Assembly (NCBI GenBank): GCA_001724175.1
Contig: MEDT01000063.1
Span: forward strand, 1-32,268
Length of the DNA: 32,268 bases
Reading direction: 5' to 3'
From: Cytophagaceae bacterium SCN 52-12
GTDB taxonomy: Bacteria; Bacteroidota; Bacteroidia; Cytophagales; Spirosomataceae
Shown here: piece after piece, positions 1 to 7,348 of the stretch
How positions within the stretch are numbered: the first letter of the stretch is position 1
Layout of the letters: each line of letters starts with the position of its first letter
The notes under the pieces: generated by a model
The model's input: only the letters and a program-made list of their open reading frames with translations
Database searches by the model: none
Told to the model about the DNA's origin: nothing
Translations under genes and position numbers: made by a program

Positions 1-6
1 TGAGCT

Positions 7-231
7 TCAAGCCTGCTGGCATACGTTGAAGCAGCCGAAACGAACAATATCGTAAGCTGCAGAACCGAAAGTTTCATAATTGTACCTATCGGTGGTATGA
101 ACTTTTTCTTTTTTTTCATTAATTTGTTTTGTTAGATCTCTGACGATTTGACAAAAAGACTCCTTCTCTTCACCTAAAGCAAAGAGATCCGGCAACCCTG
201 TCGGCAGGAGTTCCGGCCGGTAGTGCTGCAA
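7..231 (-). CDS. Short hypothetical protein, possibly a gene remnant
   Basis: This is an open frame of 74 codons with no domain I recognise. The predicted protein is fairly polar, with a lysine/glutamate-rich stretch in the middle (around QINEKKEKVH) and no signal peptide or membrane segment. It lies downstream of the FecR gene, where a TonB receptor would often be found, but it does not resemble one. The rest of bases 1-340 shows no other convincing gene. It may be a chance frame or the eroded end of a gene to the left. Confidence 0.2.
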   Translation of the reverse strand: MQHYRPELLPTGLPDLFALGEEKESFCQIVRDLTKQINEKKEKVHTTDRYNYETFGSAAYDIVRFGCFNVCQQA

Positions 232-340
232 TCACTATCGGCCGATTTTGAGGCATGGTGGTTATTTGGATAGATCTACTTCATCGGAATAATTAGCTGT
301 TAGGTTATTTATTGTGCACTGGTTAAATGCTATTGTTCAT

Positions 341-1420
341 TTATCTCGGTAGCTTATATTCCTGTTTTTCAAGTATGCTGCATACGCCGCCTGATAGAAG
401 AATAGTATTACCGGTAATCTCATACTTCGCATTCATGATCGCACAGATCAGCTCCATCTTGCCGTATAGGTTATCTGACGACAGATCGGCCGTAAGCTGG
501 CAATCCAGCAGGGAATCGTCGCTTACGGCGATGGATACCCCATAGGCTCTCTGGAGCTTGTCCAATATCTGGACTAATGGTGTTTCGTCGAAATCAAAGG
601 ATTGCGGCTGTATAAATTCATCCGTTTTTTCAATAAGGACCGGGTTTTCGACCAACCCGGTAATGTAGTGCCCGCTGTTCCTGAAAAAAGTAACTTTCTC
701 GTTTGGCGTCAGCACGACCTTGCTTTCCGTCCTGTCGCGGCTTCCCCGATCACTTCCCGATGCTTTTTCGACAACCACCTTCCCGGTTATGACGGCTACT
801 TCGGTTGCCGCCTTCCCTTCGATGCGGCGGATCGTGAAGCTTGTTCCCAACACCCGGACCACTACTTCACCGGCAAAGGCAAAAAAGGGCCTTGCAGAAT
901 CTTTTGACACTTCAAACAGCACGTTCCCTTCTGTATAGACACGCCGGCTATCATCCGAAAACCGGTCGGGATACTTCAGCGTGCTGCCCGGCTCAAGAAT
1001 AACACGGCTTCCGTCCGACAACAAAACGTCTTTGCTCCGGGTACCGGTATTATCCACAAAGTGCCAGTTTACACTTTCACCGGCAGACGCCTCCGAATCC
1101 GGATAGGCTGCGCTGTCTTCCTGCGGAACCAGGTAAAATAAGGCGCCGGCCGTCAGCAGAACCAGGCATACCGCCGCTTTAAAGATCCCGGATCTCCACC
1201 AGAATCTCTCTTCAGATACATAATGCTCCGGATGACTCTGATCAGCCGTTTTCGAAAGGATTCCATCCCATATCCTGCTCTTTACCCGGTCGCGGTCTGC
1301 TGCCGGCGAGGAGTCGTACCTGAGTGCGTTGTACCACGCATCCATCACCTCCTTTTTATCTCCCGTCAGAGCCCCTTCGGAATATTTCTTTAATAATCTC
1401 AAGAATCCTTTAATACGCAT
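341..1420 (-). CDS. FecR family anti-sigma factor (DUF4974 C-terminus)
   Basis: This 359-residue inner-membrane protein is a FecR-type regulator. Such proteins hold or activate a cognate ECF sigma factor in response to a signal from an outer-membrane TonB receptor. Residues 1-75 form the cytoplasmic sigma-binding part. One membrane segment lies at about 79-97 (FKAAVCLVLLTAGALFYLV). The periplasmic FecR beta domain covers roughly 125-220 (LLSDGSRVILEPGSTLKY, then GTSFTIRR). The C-terminal DUF4974/STN-like domain covers about 275-345 (FDFDETPLVQILDKLQRAYG). The length is usual for the Bacteroidota family. It follows the ECF sigma gene after 142 bases on the same strand, the normal order. The expected third partner, a TonB receptor with an N-terminal STN domain, is absent downstream. 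The family call is firm; the regulated target is unknown. Confidence 0.93.
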   Translation of the reverse strand: MRIKGFLRLLKKYSEGALTGDKKEVMDAWYNALRYDSSPAADRDRVKSRIWDGILSKTADQSHPEHYVSEERFWWRSGIFKAAVCLVLLTAGALFYLVPQEDSAAYPDSEASAGESVNWHFVDNTGTRSKDVLLSDGSRVILEPGSTLKYPDRFSDDSRRVYTEGNVLFEVSKDSARPFFAFAGEVVVRVLGTSFTIRRIEGKAATEVAVITGKVVVEKASGSDRGSRDRTESKVVLTPNEKVTFFRNSGHYITGLVENPVLIEKTDEFIQPQSFDFDETPLVQILDKLQRAYGVSIAVSDDSLLDCQLTADLSSDNLYGKMELICAIMNAKYEITGNTILLSGGVCSILEKQEYKLPR

Positions 1421-1562
1421 ATAAACCGGTTACAGAAAAGCCGCCGGTAATAAGTCGTCCTTATCACGGTTTTCAGCAAAGAGCAACAGAAATTATTAGA
1501 TTATTTATACTGTATTAGCCAAAATAGCTTAAAATTTCCTTGTATAGTCCAACAGGAAATTT

Positions 1563-2150
1563 TCATTGAACCGTTCGGAAAAAAAGCAGCAGCAAGTGTG
1601 GCATGTAATCTTTCAGGCAGACCCGCAAAATCCGAAGCGCCTGGGTAATATGATAGGTAACGGTACGTTCGGGAACGCTCAGCGTTTCCGATATCTCCCG
1701 TACGGAAAAATGCTCTACCCGGCTCAGGCGGAATATCTCTTTGGTTTTCTCGGGTAAATCGTTCAACCCCGAATAAAAGGCTTCACGCAGCTCCCTGTAT
1801 GCCAGCTCCTCTTCCACATCCGGGTCGCCGTATTCGCTGGCGGCGCGCAGGACCGAATCCTCGTGCTGCCTTCTGACCATCTGCGCCCTGATGTAATCCA
1901 GCACCTTATATTTCACCGCCCGGAAAAGATAGTGCTCCAGGTCGCCGATGACCAGCAGTTCCCTCCGCTCCCACAAGTCCACAAAGATATCCTGGATAAT
2001 TTCCTCTGCATTTTCTGCACAGGGTACCTTTTGCGCCGCAACTTTATATAGCCTGTCCCAATACTGATCATAAATTGCTTTAAAGGCAACCGTATCTCCT
2101 CCCCTGAGCAGACGAAGTATAGTTTTTTCTGCCAAAGCCTCTTCCTGCAT
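1563..2150 (-). CDS. RNA polymerase ECF sigma factor (FecI-like, Bacteroidota type)
   Basis: This 195-residue protein is an extracytoplasmic-function sigma factor that would direct RNA polymerase to a few target promoters when released by FecR. Sigma region 2 spans about residues 20-90 (FKAIYDQYWDRLYKVA, then AEEIIQDIFVDLWERR and the -10-binding helix YLFRAVKYKVLDYIR). Region 4 spans about 118-178, with the helix-turn-helix FSVREISETLSVPERTV. The leucine/phenylalanine-rich C-terminal tail (PHLLLLFF) is common in Bacteroidota members of this family. The ATG at 2150 places region 2 at the normal distance from the N-terminus. It is followed by the FecR gene, so the pair should be co-transcribed. 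No target promoter can be assigned from this window. Confidence 0.95.
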   Translation of the reverse strand: MQEEALAEKTILRLLRGGDTVAFKAIYDQYWDRLYKVAAQKVPCAENAEEIIQDIFVDLWERRELLVIGDLEHYLFRAVKYKVLDYIRAQMVRRQHEDSVLRAASEYGDPDVEEELAYRELREAFYSGLNDLPEKTKEIFRLSRVEHFSVREISETLSVPERTVTYHITQALRILRVCLKDYMPHLLLLFFRTVQ

Positions 2151-2188
2151 GTCACAAAATTCTTTTTATGCAAATTTGCCGACAAAGA

Positions 2189-2218
2189 ATTATAAATACA
2201 ACCCGCTTAAAGTGTAAA
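2189..2218 (-). promoter_or_regulatory. Possible promoter of the sigma/anti-sigma pair
   Basis: On the minus strand, TTTACA (2218-2213) is followed after 18 bases by TATAAT (2194-2189), about 40 bases upstream of the sigma factor ATG. This resembles a classical sigma-70 promoter. Bacteroidota usually use a different -7 element (TAnnTTTG), which is not cleanly present here, so the match may be fortuitous in AT-rich DNA. Confidence 0.25.
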
Positions 2219-2321
2219 TTCTGAATGAGGTGATTTACCCCTGGTTTTCAACAGCGGCTTCCTATACCTTGAAAAATGAAATATAATGCGTTGGGGAATG
2301 GTAAATAAACACGCCTGTCTT

Positions 2322-2628
2322 TTACCAGATCGTATTCACGGAATATTTCGGAATATTTTGATCGTGTGTCAAAAACTCCAATCTTAAATCGACTGCTGTT
2401 GCTATCAAAATCCGGTCAAAGGGGTCTCTATGTAGAAAAGGGAGCTGCTGCAATATTTTGAGCGAAGAAATACTTACAGGCAGTACAGCTATATAAGTTG
2501 AAGGTGGCAATGCTGACATACAATTCGGAGTCTGCGTCTTCAATGATCTCCCTTACTCTATCTGAAAGCCTGCTACTATCCTCCTGCATCCATAAAAGCG
2601 TATGGGTATCTAATAAATACCTTCCCAT
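2322..2628 (-). pseudogene. Broken VapC-like PIN-domain toxin gene
   Basis: The first frame, starting with ATG at 2628, reads MGRYLLDTHTLLWMQEDSSR and on to YVSIATF, a typical PIN-domain N-terminus with the metal-binding Asp at position 7. Near 2480-2510 the homology jumps to another frame, which continues with IAVLPVSISSLKILQQLPFL, HRDPFDRILIATA and FLTHDQNIPKYSVNTIW, a typical PIN C-terminus. The remnant is about 101 codons plus one base, while intact relatives have roughly 125-130. The middle section, which normally carries the WEIxIK motif with a conserved acidic residue, is missing. A deletion that also shifted the frame explains this. The encoded nuclease should be inactive. The gene starts two bases after the antitoxin stop codon, as in functional toxin-antitoxin pairs. 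Confidence 0.8.
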
Positions 2629-2630
2629 TT

Positions 2631-2840
2631 TTACATGTATTCATTAAAATCTTCAACCGGCTTGTCAAAATCGGCATGCATCTTCAGTCGCCCTCTCAAT
2701 AATCCCAGAGTACGCTTTTTTTTCACTCCGGATCTTTTTATTTTTTCTCTTTCCAGAATCAGGTCGATAAAATCTTCTACTTCCTGCAGATTCTTCGCAG
2801 GTACTTTTTTCACTTTATCCAATAACTGAGATGCCCCCAT
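2631..2840 (-). CDS. Small VapB-type antitoxin-like protein (DUF2281-like)
   Basis: This 69-residue protein starts MGASQLLDKVKKVPAKNLQE and contains EVEDFIDLILEREKI followed by a basic stretch (KIKRSGVKKKR) and GLLRGRLKMHADFDKPVEDF near the C-terminus. This pattern matches small antitoxins encoded just before PIN-domain toxins in Bacteroidota and Cyanobacteria, where the C-terminal part with an FDxPLxDF-like motif wraps the toxin. It sits two bases upstream of the broken PIN gene on the same strand. The antitoxin frame is intact although its toxin is ruined, so it may be drifting or may still block related toxins elsewhere. The family name comes from pattern and context. Confidence 0.75.
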   Translation of the reverse strand: MGASQLLDKVKKVPAKNLQEVEDFIDLILEREKIKRSGVKKKRTLGLLRGRLKMHADFDKPVEDFNEYM

Positions 2841-3012
2841 ACTCTTTCTTTAACAGGTTGTTACTTGTAAAGATAACCAAAGGGTTAGGTATTTCAAAGG
2901 AGATTCCCGGTTCATCGATCTTTTCGATTACGTCCGACTACGGATTGGTCTGCGGGACTCCCGACTATCCTGTCAAAGGCATTGTAAAGGAAATAGAGAC
3001 ACCATCCGATAA

Positions 3013-3042
3013 TTGCGAATGCTGTCCGGATTGTATAATTTG
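3013..3042 (+). promoter_or_regulatory. Possible promoter of the D-threonine-aldolase-like gene
   Basis: TTG at 3013-3015 is followed after 18 bases by TATAATTTG (3034-3042), about 33 bases before the ATG at 3076. This approximates the Bacteroidota -33 TTG / -7 TAnnTTTG arrangement but has one base too many inside the -7 element. The remaining DNA between 2841 and 3075 shows no convincing gene. Confidence 0.25.
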
Positions 3043-3075
3043 CCTCAATAATCTGTTATAGAAAATAGATCCGCC

Positions 3076-4284
3076 ATGACCTTATTCAACCGTCGTAAAT
3101 TTCTCAGCACAAGTATTTTTGCGGGGTTGGCTCCGCTTGGAGGAACTGAGGCTACACTTCACGAAGTTTCGGAGAACGAAACAGGAAAATCCAAATGGGA
3201 TCTCGATAGCCCCGCGTTATGCGTCGATCTCGACCGGATGGAGCGGAATATCAGGACCGCACATCAACGTTTGCAGGGTTCGGGCATTGCACTTCGCCCG
3301 CACGCAAAAACACATAAATGCCCCGCTATCGCCCGCATGCAGATGGATGCCGGCGCGATAGGGATATGTACCGCAAAATTGTCGGAATCGGAAATAATGC
3401 TGGAGAACGGGATCCCGGACGTGCTGATGACCGGTGTCAACATCAGTGTTCCGAAAATCAGGAAGGCGATGGAACTGCGTAAAAAATACAAGGGGTTTAT
3501 CCAGGCTGTAGATAATCCGCAGAATGCGCAGGACCTCCAGGATGCTGCCAAAGCCGCAGGAATTGTCGCCGATGTGGTAGTCGATATCAACGTGGCGCGG
3601 AGGTCAGGCGTTCTGCCGGGCCGGCCGGCGCTCGGGCTGGCACAGCTGGTAGACAGGCTGCCCAACCTCAGGTTTCGCGGCATACTTGCCTATGACGGCG
3701 GAGTGCAGCACGTAAAGGGATTTGAAAAAAGAAAAGAAAGGAACCGGACCGGCATGGAACCGGCAGTCATGTCGTATGACCTGATCAAGAAATCAGGGCT
3801 CAACCTGGAGATATTCAGCGGGGGCGGTACCGGCACTTATAATATGATGGCGGAGATCCCGGGATTTACCGACGTGCAGATCGGAAGCTACCTTTTCATG
3901 GATCACCAGTACATGATCATCGGCGGCGCCGCCAATGAAGCGCTTTACGATGATTTCGAGCCTTCCCTGACTGTGATAACGACCATCATTAACAGCAATT
4001 ACGAAAAGCGCCTCGTTACCGATGCCGGCTCAAAAGCCATGACATTGAACCAGCCGCCGGCTCTTGTGATAGGCGAGCCGGACTTTCTCTACAACGCCGG
4101 CTCCGACGAATACGGGACCATCACGTTTGAACGTGCTTCAAAAAGCTATAAGGTGGGCGACAAGCTCGAGGTGATAGTCCCTCACTGTGACCCGGTAGTC
4201 AATCTTTACGACCGCATCTACGGGATCCGCAACGATAAGGTGGAATCTGTATTGCCCGTATTGGCCAGGGGTAAATCGCAATAG
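3076..4284 (+). CDS. Tat-exported D-threonine aldolase / D-hydroxyaspartate dehydratase-like PLP enzyme
   Basis: This 402-residue protein belongs to the fold-III PLP family (alanine-racemase-like barrel) that includes D-threonine aldolase and D-serine or D-threo-3-hydroxyaspartate dehydratase. The PLP lysine is K78 in LRPHAKTHKCP. The glycine-rich phosphate-binding loop is FSGGGTGTY (247-255). The C-terminal metal site is H370 and D372 in VPHCDPVVNLYD. A His-x-Asp pair is typical of D-threonine aldolases, whereas the dehydratases I know use His-x-Cys. The N-terminus NRRKFLSTSIFAGLAP is a twin-arginine signal, implying export with the cofactor already bound. The ATG at 3076 is the only start that includes this signal. 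It lies 246 bases before the MFS-IclR-RraA genes on the same strand. Expected chemistry is cleavage or dehydration of a beta-hydroxy D-amino acid; the exact substrate is unknown. Confidence 0.85.
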   Translation: MTLFNRRKFLSTSIFAGLAPLGGTEATLHEVSENETGKSKWDLDSPALCVDLDRMERNIRTAHQRLQGSGIALRPHAKTHKCPAIARMQMDAGAIGICTAKLSESEIMLENGIPDVLMTGVNISVPKIRKAMELRKKYKGFIQAVDNPQNAQDLQDAAKAAGIVADVVVDINVARRSGVLPGRPALGLAQLVDRLPNLRFRGILAYDGGVQHVKGFEKRKERNRTGMEPAVMSYDLIKKSGLNLEIFSGGGTGTYNMMAEIPGFTDVQIGSYLFMDHQYMIIGGAANEALYDDFEPSLTVITTIINSNYEKRLVTDAGSKAMTLNQPPALVIGEPDFLYNAGSDEYGTITFERASKSYKVGDKLEVIVPHCDPVVNLYDRIYGIRNDKVESVLPVLARGKSQ

Positions 4285-4366
4285 GCAATTTCCTTCCCTT
4301 TCCATAAATCCGCGAAAAATTTCCGGATCTCCCCTTTCTGCCGAGCCCCCGCGCTTCGGAGCTATC

Positions 4367-4378
4367 AGCTGATCAGCT
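4367..4378. promoter_or_regulatory. Perfect 12-base palindrome, possible IclR operator, in a gene-free gap
   Basis: AGCTGATCAGCT is a perfect palindrome in the 246-base gap (4285-4530) between the PLP enzyme gene and the MFS-IclR-RraA genes. IclR regulators commonly bind short palindromes upstream of the transporter or enzyme genes they control, so this is a reasonable operator candidate. A 12-base palindrome can also arise by chance. The gap otherwise holds a run of nine A flanked by GCCGTT and CGGC near 4433-4453 and an AT-rich stretch just before the MFS start. I see no gene in it. Confidence 0.25.
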
Positions 4379-4530
4379 TTCAATACCGTATGGAAACAGC
4401 GGTAAACAGCGGCATTTTGCGCCGTGAGGAATTGCCGTTAAAAAAAAACGGCTGATAGGTACCAAATGTTAGCAAAAGGGATTAATATTGCATTGTAAAA
4501 TATTGTTTTATAATATAAAATACAACACCC

Positions 4531-5775
4531 TTGAATAGCAAAGCTTATAAGTGGGAGCTGGTCGGCCTTTTATGGGTAGCTTTTTTTCTGAATCAGGCAG
4601 ACCGCCAGATATTTAATGTTGTGCTTTCCCTTATCAAGACCGACCTGCAGTTCACCGACGCTCAGCTGGGTCTGATCTCATCTGTCCTGGTCTGGGTCTA
4701 TGGCCTGCTGGTGCCGGTAGCGGGCTTTCTGGGCGACCTGGTAGAGCGCAAGAAGATAATTGTGTATAGCCTCGTTTTCTGGAGCCTTGCCACCTTGCTT
4801 ACCGGCTTCGGAAGCACCTTGCTTTACTTTATCCTGATCCGGGGGCTTGCGACCGGCGGAGGCGAAGCATTTTACGCGCCGACGGCTAACGCGCTTATCA
4901 GCGAGCACCATGACAAGAGCAGGTCCTTTGCCCTTTCGCTGCATCAGACGGCTGTATATGTAGGGATCATCCTGAGCGGCTTCCTGGCAGGCTACGTTGG
5001 CGAGCATTACGGATGGCGCGCAGCCTTTTACCTGTTTGGCGGATTCGGCCTTATCATAGGTATAATCATGCAGCTCCGGCTACGCAGCAGCAATACCCGG
5101 CCCGCAACGGTGACCTGGTCTGAATACAAATCCCTTCTTATCCGTACGTTCCGGTATCTTTCGAGGAAGCCAACCACGCTCCTGCACAGCCTGGCCTTTG
5201 CCTGCATGGTATTCGTCAACGTGGGCTACCTGACGTGGATGCCGACCTTTCTTATCGAAAATTTCGGTCTTTCGCTCTCTGAAGCCGGGTTCTCTTCCAT
5301 GTTCTATCATCATGCGGCCGCCTTCTTCGGAGTGCTCGCAGGCGGACGGCTGGCCGATAAGCTGGCTTCTGTAAAGCCGGCATACCGGGTCTGGCTGCAG
5401 GCCGGCGCCATGCTTTGTGCTGCGCCGTTTATCTACGGCATGGGCGCAGGCACCGATATCAGGATAATCTATCTCTCCCTCGCGCTTTTCGGATTTTTCC
5501 GGGGAATTTATGACTCCAACATCTTCGCCTCTCTCTTTGAAGTAGTTGCCCCTCAATACCGGGCCTCTGCAGGCGGATTGATGCTGATGTTCGCATTCCT
5601 GATGGGAGCGTTTGCTCCCTATATACTGGGCGTCCTGAAGCCGTCGCTGGGCCTGGCGGCCGGTATCTCGGGACTTTCGGTTGCCTATCTTATCGCGGTC
5701 GTGTTGCTAATCTGTACGGCTATGCTGTATTTTCACAGGGATCAATTTATTCACGACCACAAAACATCACCCTAA
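4531..5775 (+). CDS. MFS transporter, organic-anion/sugar-acid type
   Basis: This 414-residue inner-membrane protein has about twelve hydrophobic segments and major facilitator hallmarks. The first helix is followed by NQADRQIFNVV (21-31), and the loop after helix 2 carries motif A, GFLGDLVERKK (65-75). GWRAAFYLFGGFG (161-173) marks the end of the N-terminal half. The pattern resembles the anion:cation symporter group, which moves organic anions, but the substrate cannot be read from sequence. The start codon is TTG at 4531. An in-frame TAA at 4516-4518 excludes longer starts, and the N-terminus KWELVGLLWVAFFLNQADRQ fits the family exactly. The stop codon overlaps the ATG of the IclR gene by one base (TAATG), so the two are translationally coupled. 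Uptake of the substrate degraded by the neighbouring RraA enzyme is the likely role. Confidence 0.9.
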   Translation: MNSKAYKWELVGLLWVAFFLNQADRQIFNVVLSLIKTDLQFTDAQLGLISSVLVWVYGLLVPVAGFLGDLVERKKIIVYSLVFWSLATLLTGFGSTLLYFILIRGLATGGGEAFYAPTANALISEHHDKSRSFALSLHQTAVYVGIILSGFLAGYVGEHYGWRAAFYLFGGFGLIIGIIMQLRLRSSNTRPATVTWSEYKSLLIRTFRYLSRKPTTLLHSLAFACMVFVNVGYLTWMPTFLIENFGLSLSEAGFSSMFYHHAAAFFGVLAGGRLADKLASVKPAYRVWLQAGAMLCAAPFIYGMGAGTDIRIIYLSLALFGFFRGIYDSNIFASLFEVVAPQYRASAGGLMLMFAFLMGAFAPYILGVLKPSLGLAAGISGLSVAYLIAVVLLICTAMLYFHRDQFIHDHKTSP

Positions 5776-6509
5776 TGATACAGGTTTTACACCGGGCATT
5801 CGACATACTGGAATTGCTCGCCAGAGACTCCGAAAGCTCTCTTACGCTCTCGGAAATAGCCAATGAGCTGGGGCTCAACCACGCGACCTGCGCCAATATC
5901 TTAAAAACAATGGTGCAGAGGCAATATATTGAGCAGATAGGGCCCAAGAAGGGATACCACCTCGGGCCGATGTCATTTTCGCTTACCGGCAATTTTACCT
6001 ATAAGCGCGATCTCGTACGGCTGGCGGAGCCTGCTATGCAAAGCCTGCTGAAATCAATCGACGAGACGGTCATACTGGCCATACTGAAAGATGACAAACG
6101 GGTGCTGATAGGCGAGCTGCACAGCGACCAGGACATACAGGTGCGGACGACCAAAGAGAAAAACGCCTATGATACAGCCACCGGCCGCCTCCTGATCAGC
6201 TGGCTGCCGGAGAAGGAACGCGAAGCCTTCGTAAAAAAATACGGCCTGCCCGCCCCGGAGCTCTGGCCTGAAATCCGTTCGGTCGTCGACCTGGAAGCGG
6301 AGTTCGGGAAGATCCGGGAAGCAGGATTCTCAACCCAGGTATCGTCCCGCCAGATCATCGGGCTATCGGTCCCGATACGGCGCAAGGATGTCGTCGTCGC
6401 AGCCCTGGGGGTATTCCTGCCTGTTTTTCGTAACGATAAAGTCAGGCAGGAGCGGATCCTGCAGAAAATGCTCGAAACCACTGCACACCTGAGCGAACAA
6501 CTTAAATAA
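5775..6509 (+). CDS. IclR family transcriptional regulator
   Basis: This 244-residue regulator has an N-terminal winged helix-turn-helix at about 1-65 (LSEIANELGLNHATCANILK is the recognition region, then YIEQIGPKKGYHLG, the wing) and a C-terminal IclR effector domain at about 80-240. The latter contains GELHSDQDIQVRT, YDTATGRLLISWL and GLSVPIRR. The domain order and length are standard. Its ATG overlaps the MFS stop codon by one base, and the RraA gene follows after 22 bases, so it most likely controls this transporter-enzyme unit in response to the imported compound or its product. A palindrome at 4367-4378 is a candidate site. Activation and repression cannot be told apart from sequence. 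Confidence 0.93.
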   Translation: MIQVLHRAFDILELLARDSESSLTLSEIANELGLNHATCANILKTMVQRQYIEQIGPKKGYHLGPMSFSLTGNFTYKRDLVRLAEPAMQSLLKSIDETVILAILKDDKRVLIGELHSDQDIQVRTTKEKNAYDTATGRLLISWLPEKEREAFVKKYGLPAPELWPEIRSVVDLEAEFGKIREAGFSTQVSSRQIIGLSVPIRRKDVVVAALGVFLPVFRNDKVRQERILQKMLETTAHLSEQLK

Positions 6510-6531
6510 CCATTATATTAAATATTTAGCT

Positions 6532-7242
6532 ATGTCAGAAGCTCACAATTATCCTGTAAGGAAGTTTGAAGTCAACTACAATGTTGCCGAGATACGCGAG
6601 AGATACACCCGCCTTTATGCAGCGCTTGTTTCTGATGCGCTGGAAAGTCTCGGATACCATCATCAGTGTATGGCCAGCGGAATATATCCTCTTTTACATA
6701 CTATGAAAGTAGCCGGGCCGGCTTTTACAGCCCACGGCATTGCTACTCCCAGCCGTGACACCAAAATCCACGACATCCGGCTGGGCATGTTCAAGAGCAT
6801 GACCGAAGGGTGCGTACAGGTGCGGGATACGCAGGGCGATCTTTCCTGCGGCCAGTTCGGGGAGATCTCGGCTACGGCCGCTGCCGCGCACGGCTGCGTA
6901 GGGGCGGTTGTCGACGGGTCCACGCGCGATTCCAATTACCTGATCGACATGGGCTTTCCAACGTTCTGCCGGTTCCGGAACCCGGTGGAGGCTTTTGGGC
7001 GATTCATGATTGTCGACTACCAGCTGCCCATTTTTGTAAAAGGGATGCACGGCCTGCTCAAAGTCAACCCGGGAGACTATATTTTCGGCGACAACGACGG
7101 CGTGGTAGTCGTACCTTACGACCTGACTGTTAAAGTGCTGGAAATAGCGGAAAAATGGTTTGAAAGCGAAGGGCAAAGCAGGAAAGCCATGGCTACCGGG
7201 CTTGATCCGTTTGAGGTGTACCAGATTTACGGAAGGTTCTGA
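6532..7242 (+). CDS. RraA family aldolase / oxaloacetate decarboxylase-like protein
   Basis: This 236-residue cytoplasmic protein belongs to the RraA-like fold. Members with enzymatic function are divalent-metal pyruvate aldolases acting on 4-hydroxy-4-methyl-2-oxoglutarate and related compounds, and several also decarboxylate oxaloacetate. Visible signatures are SDALESLG (34-41), the substrate loop GQFGEISATAAAAHGCVGAV with E111, the Arg-Asp pair R132-D133 in VDGSTRDSNYL, and the conserved FGDNDGVVVVP (185-195). These enzymatic residues argue against it being only the RNase E regulator. There is no signal peptide. It ends the transporter-regulator unit and faces the GH2 gene across an inverted repeat. 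It could split a keto acid into pyruvate and an aldehyde, or decarboxylate oxaloacetate formed from hydroxyaspartate; both are inferences. Confidence 0.88.
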   Translation: MSEAHNYPVRKFEVNYNVAEIRERYTRLYAALVSDALESLGYHHQCMASGIYPLLHTMKVAGPAFTAHGIATPSRDTKIHDIRLGMFKSMTEGCVQVRDTQGDLSCGQFGEISATAAAAHGCVGAVVDGSTRDSNYLIDMGFPTFCRFRNPVEAFGRFMIVDYQLPIFVKGMHGLLKVNPGDYIFGDNDGVVVVPYDLTVKVLEIAEKWFESEGQSRKAMATGLDPFEVYQIYGRF

Positions 7243-7292
7243 AATGAGATATGATCCCGCGCTCTCGCCGGTCTTATTACCGGGTTTAGCAG

Positions 7293-7338
7293 TAGCCGCG
7301 AATGCACGAATTGACTGTAATTCGTACATTCGCGGCTA
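7293..7338. terminator. Long inverted repeat between convergent genes, possible bidirectional terminator
   Basis: A 20-base arm (7293-7312) is complementary to 7319-7338 with one mismatch on the plus strand, which becomes a G-U pair on the minus strand. The loop is six bases (GACTGT). It lies between the stop codons of the RraA gene (plus) and the GH2 gene (minus), where a shared terminator is expected. Neither side carries a proper T-run, so it is not a textbook intrinsic terminator. It could also be an RNA-stabilising hairpin or a small repeat element. Confidence 0.6.
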
Positions 7339-7348
7339 AATTTAGAGT

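Noticed and set aside
2831-3061. A 76-codon plus-strand frame before the PLP enzyme gene
   Set aside because: No domain, overlaps the antitoxin start, and covers the likely promoter region; probably chance.
4433-4453. GCCGTT / AACGGC around an A-run as a terminator of the PLP enzyme gene
   Set aside because: The stem is only about six base pairs, the loop is the A-run and no T-run follows on the plus strand.
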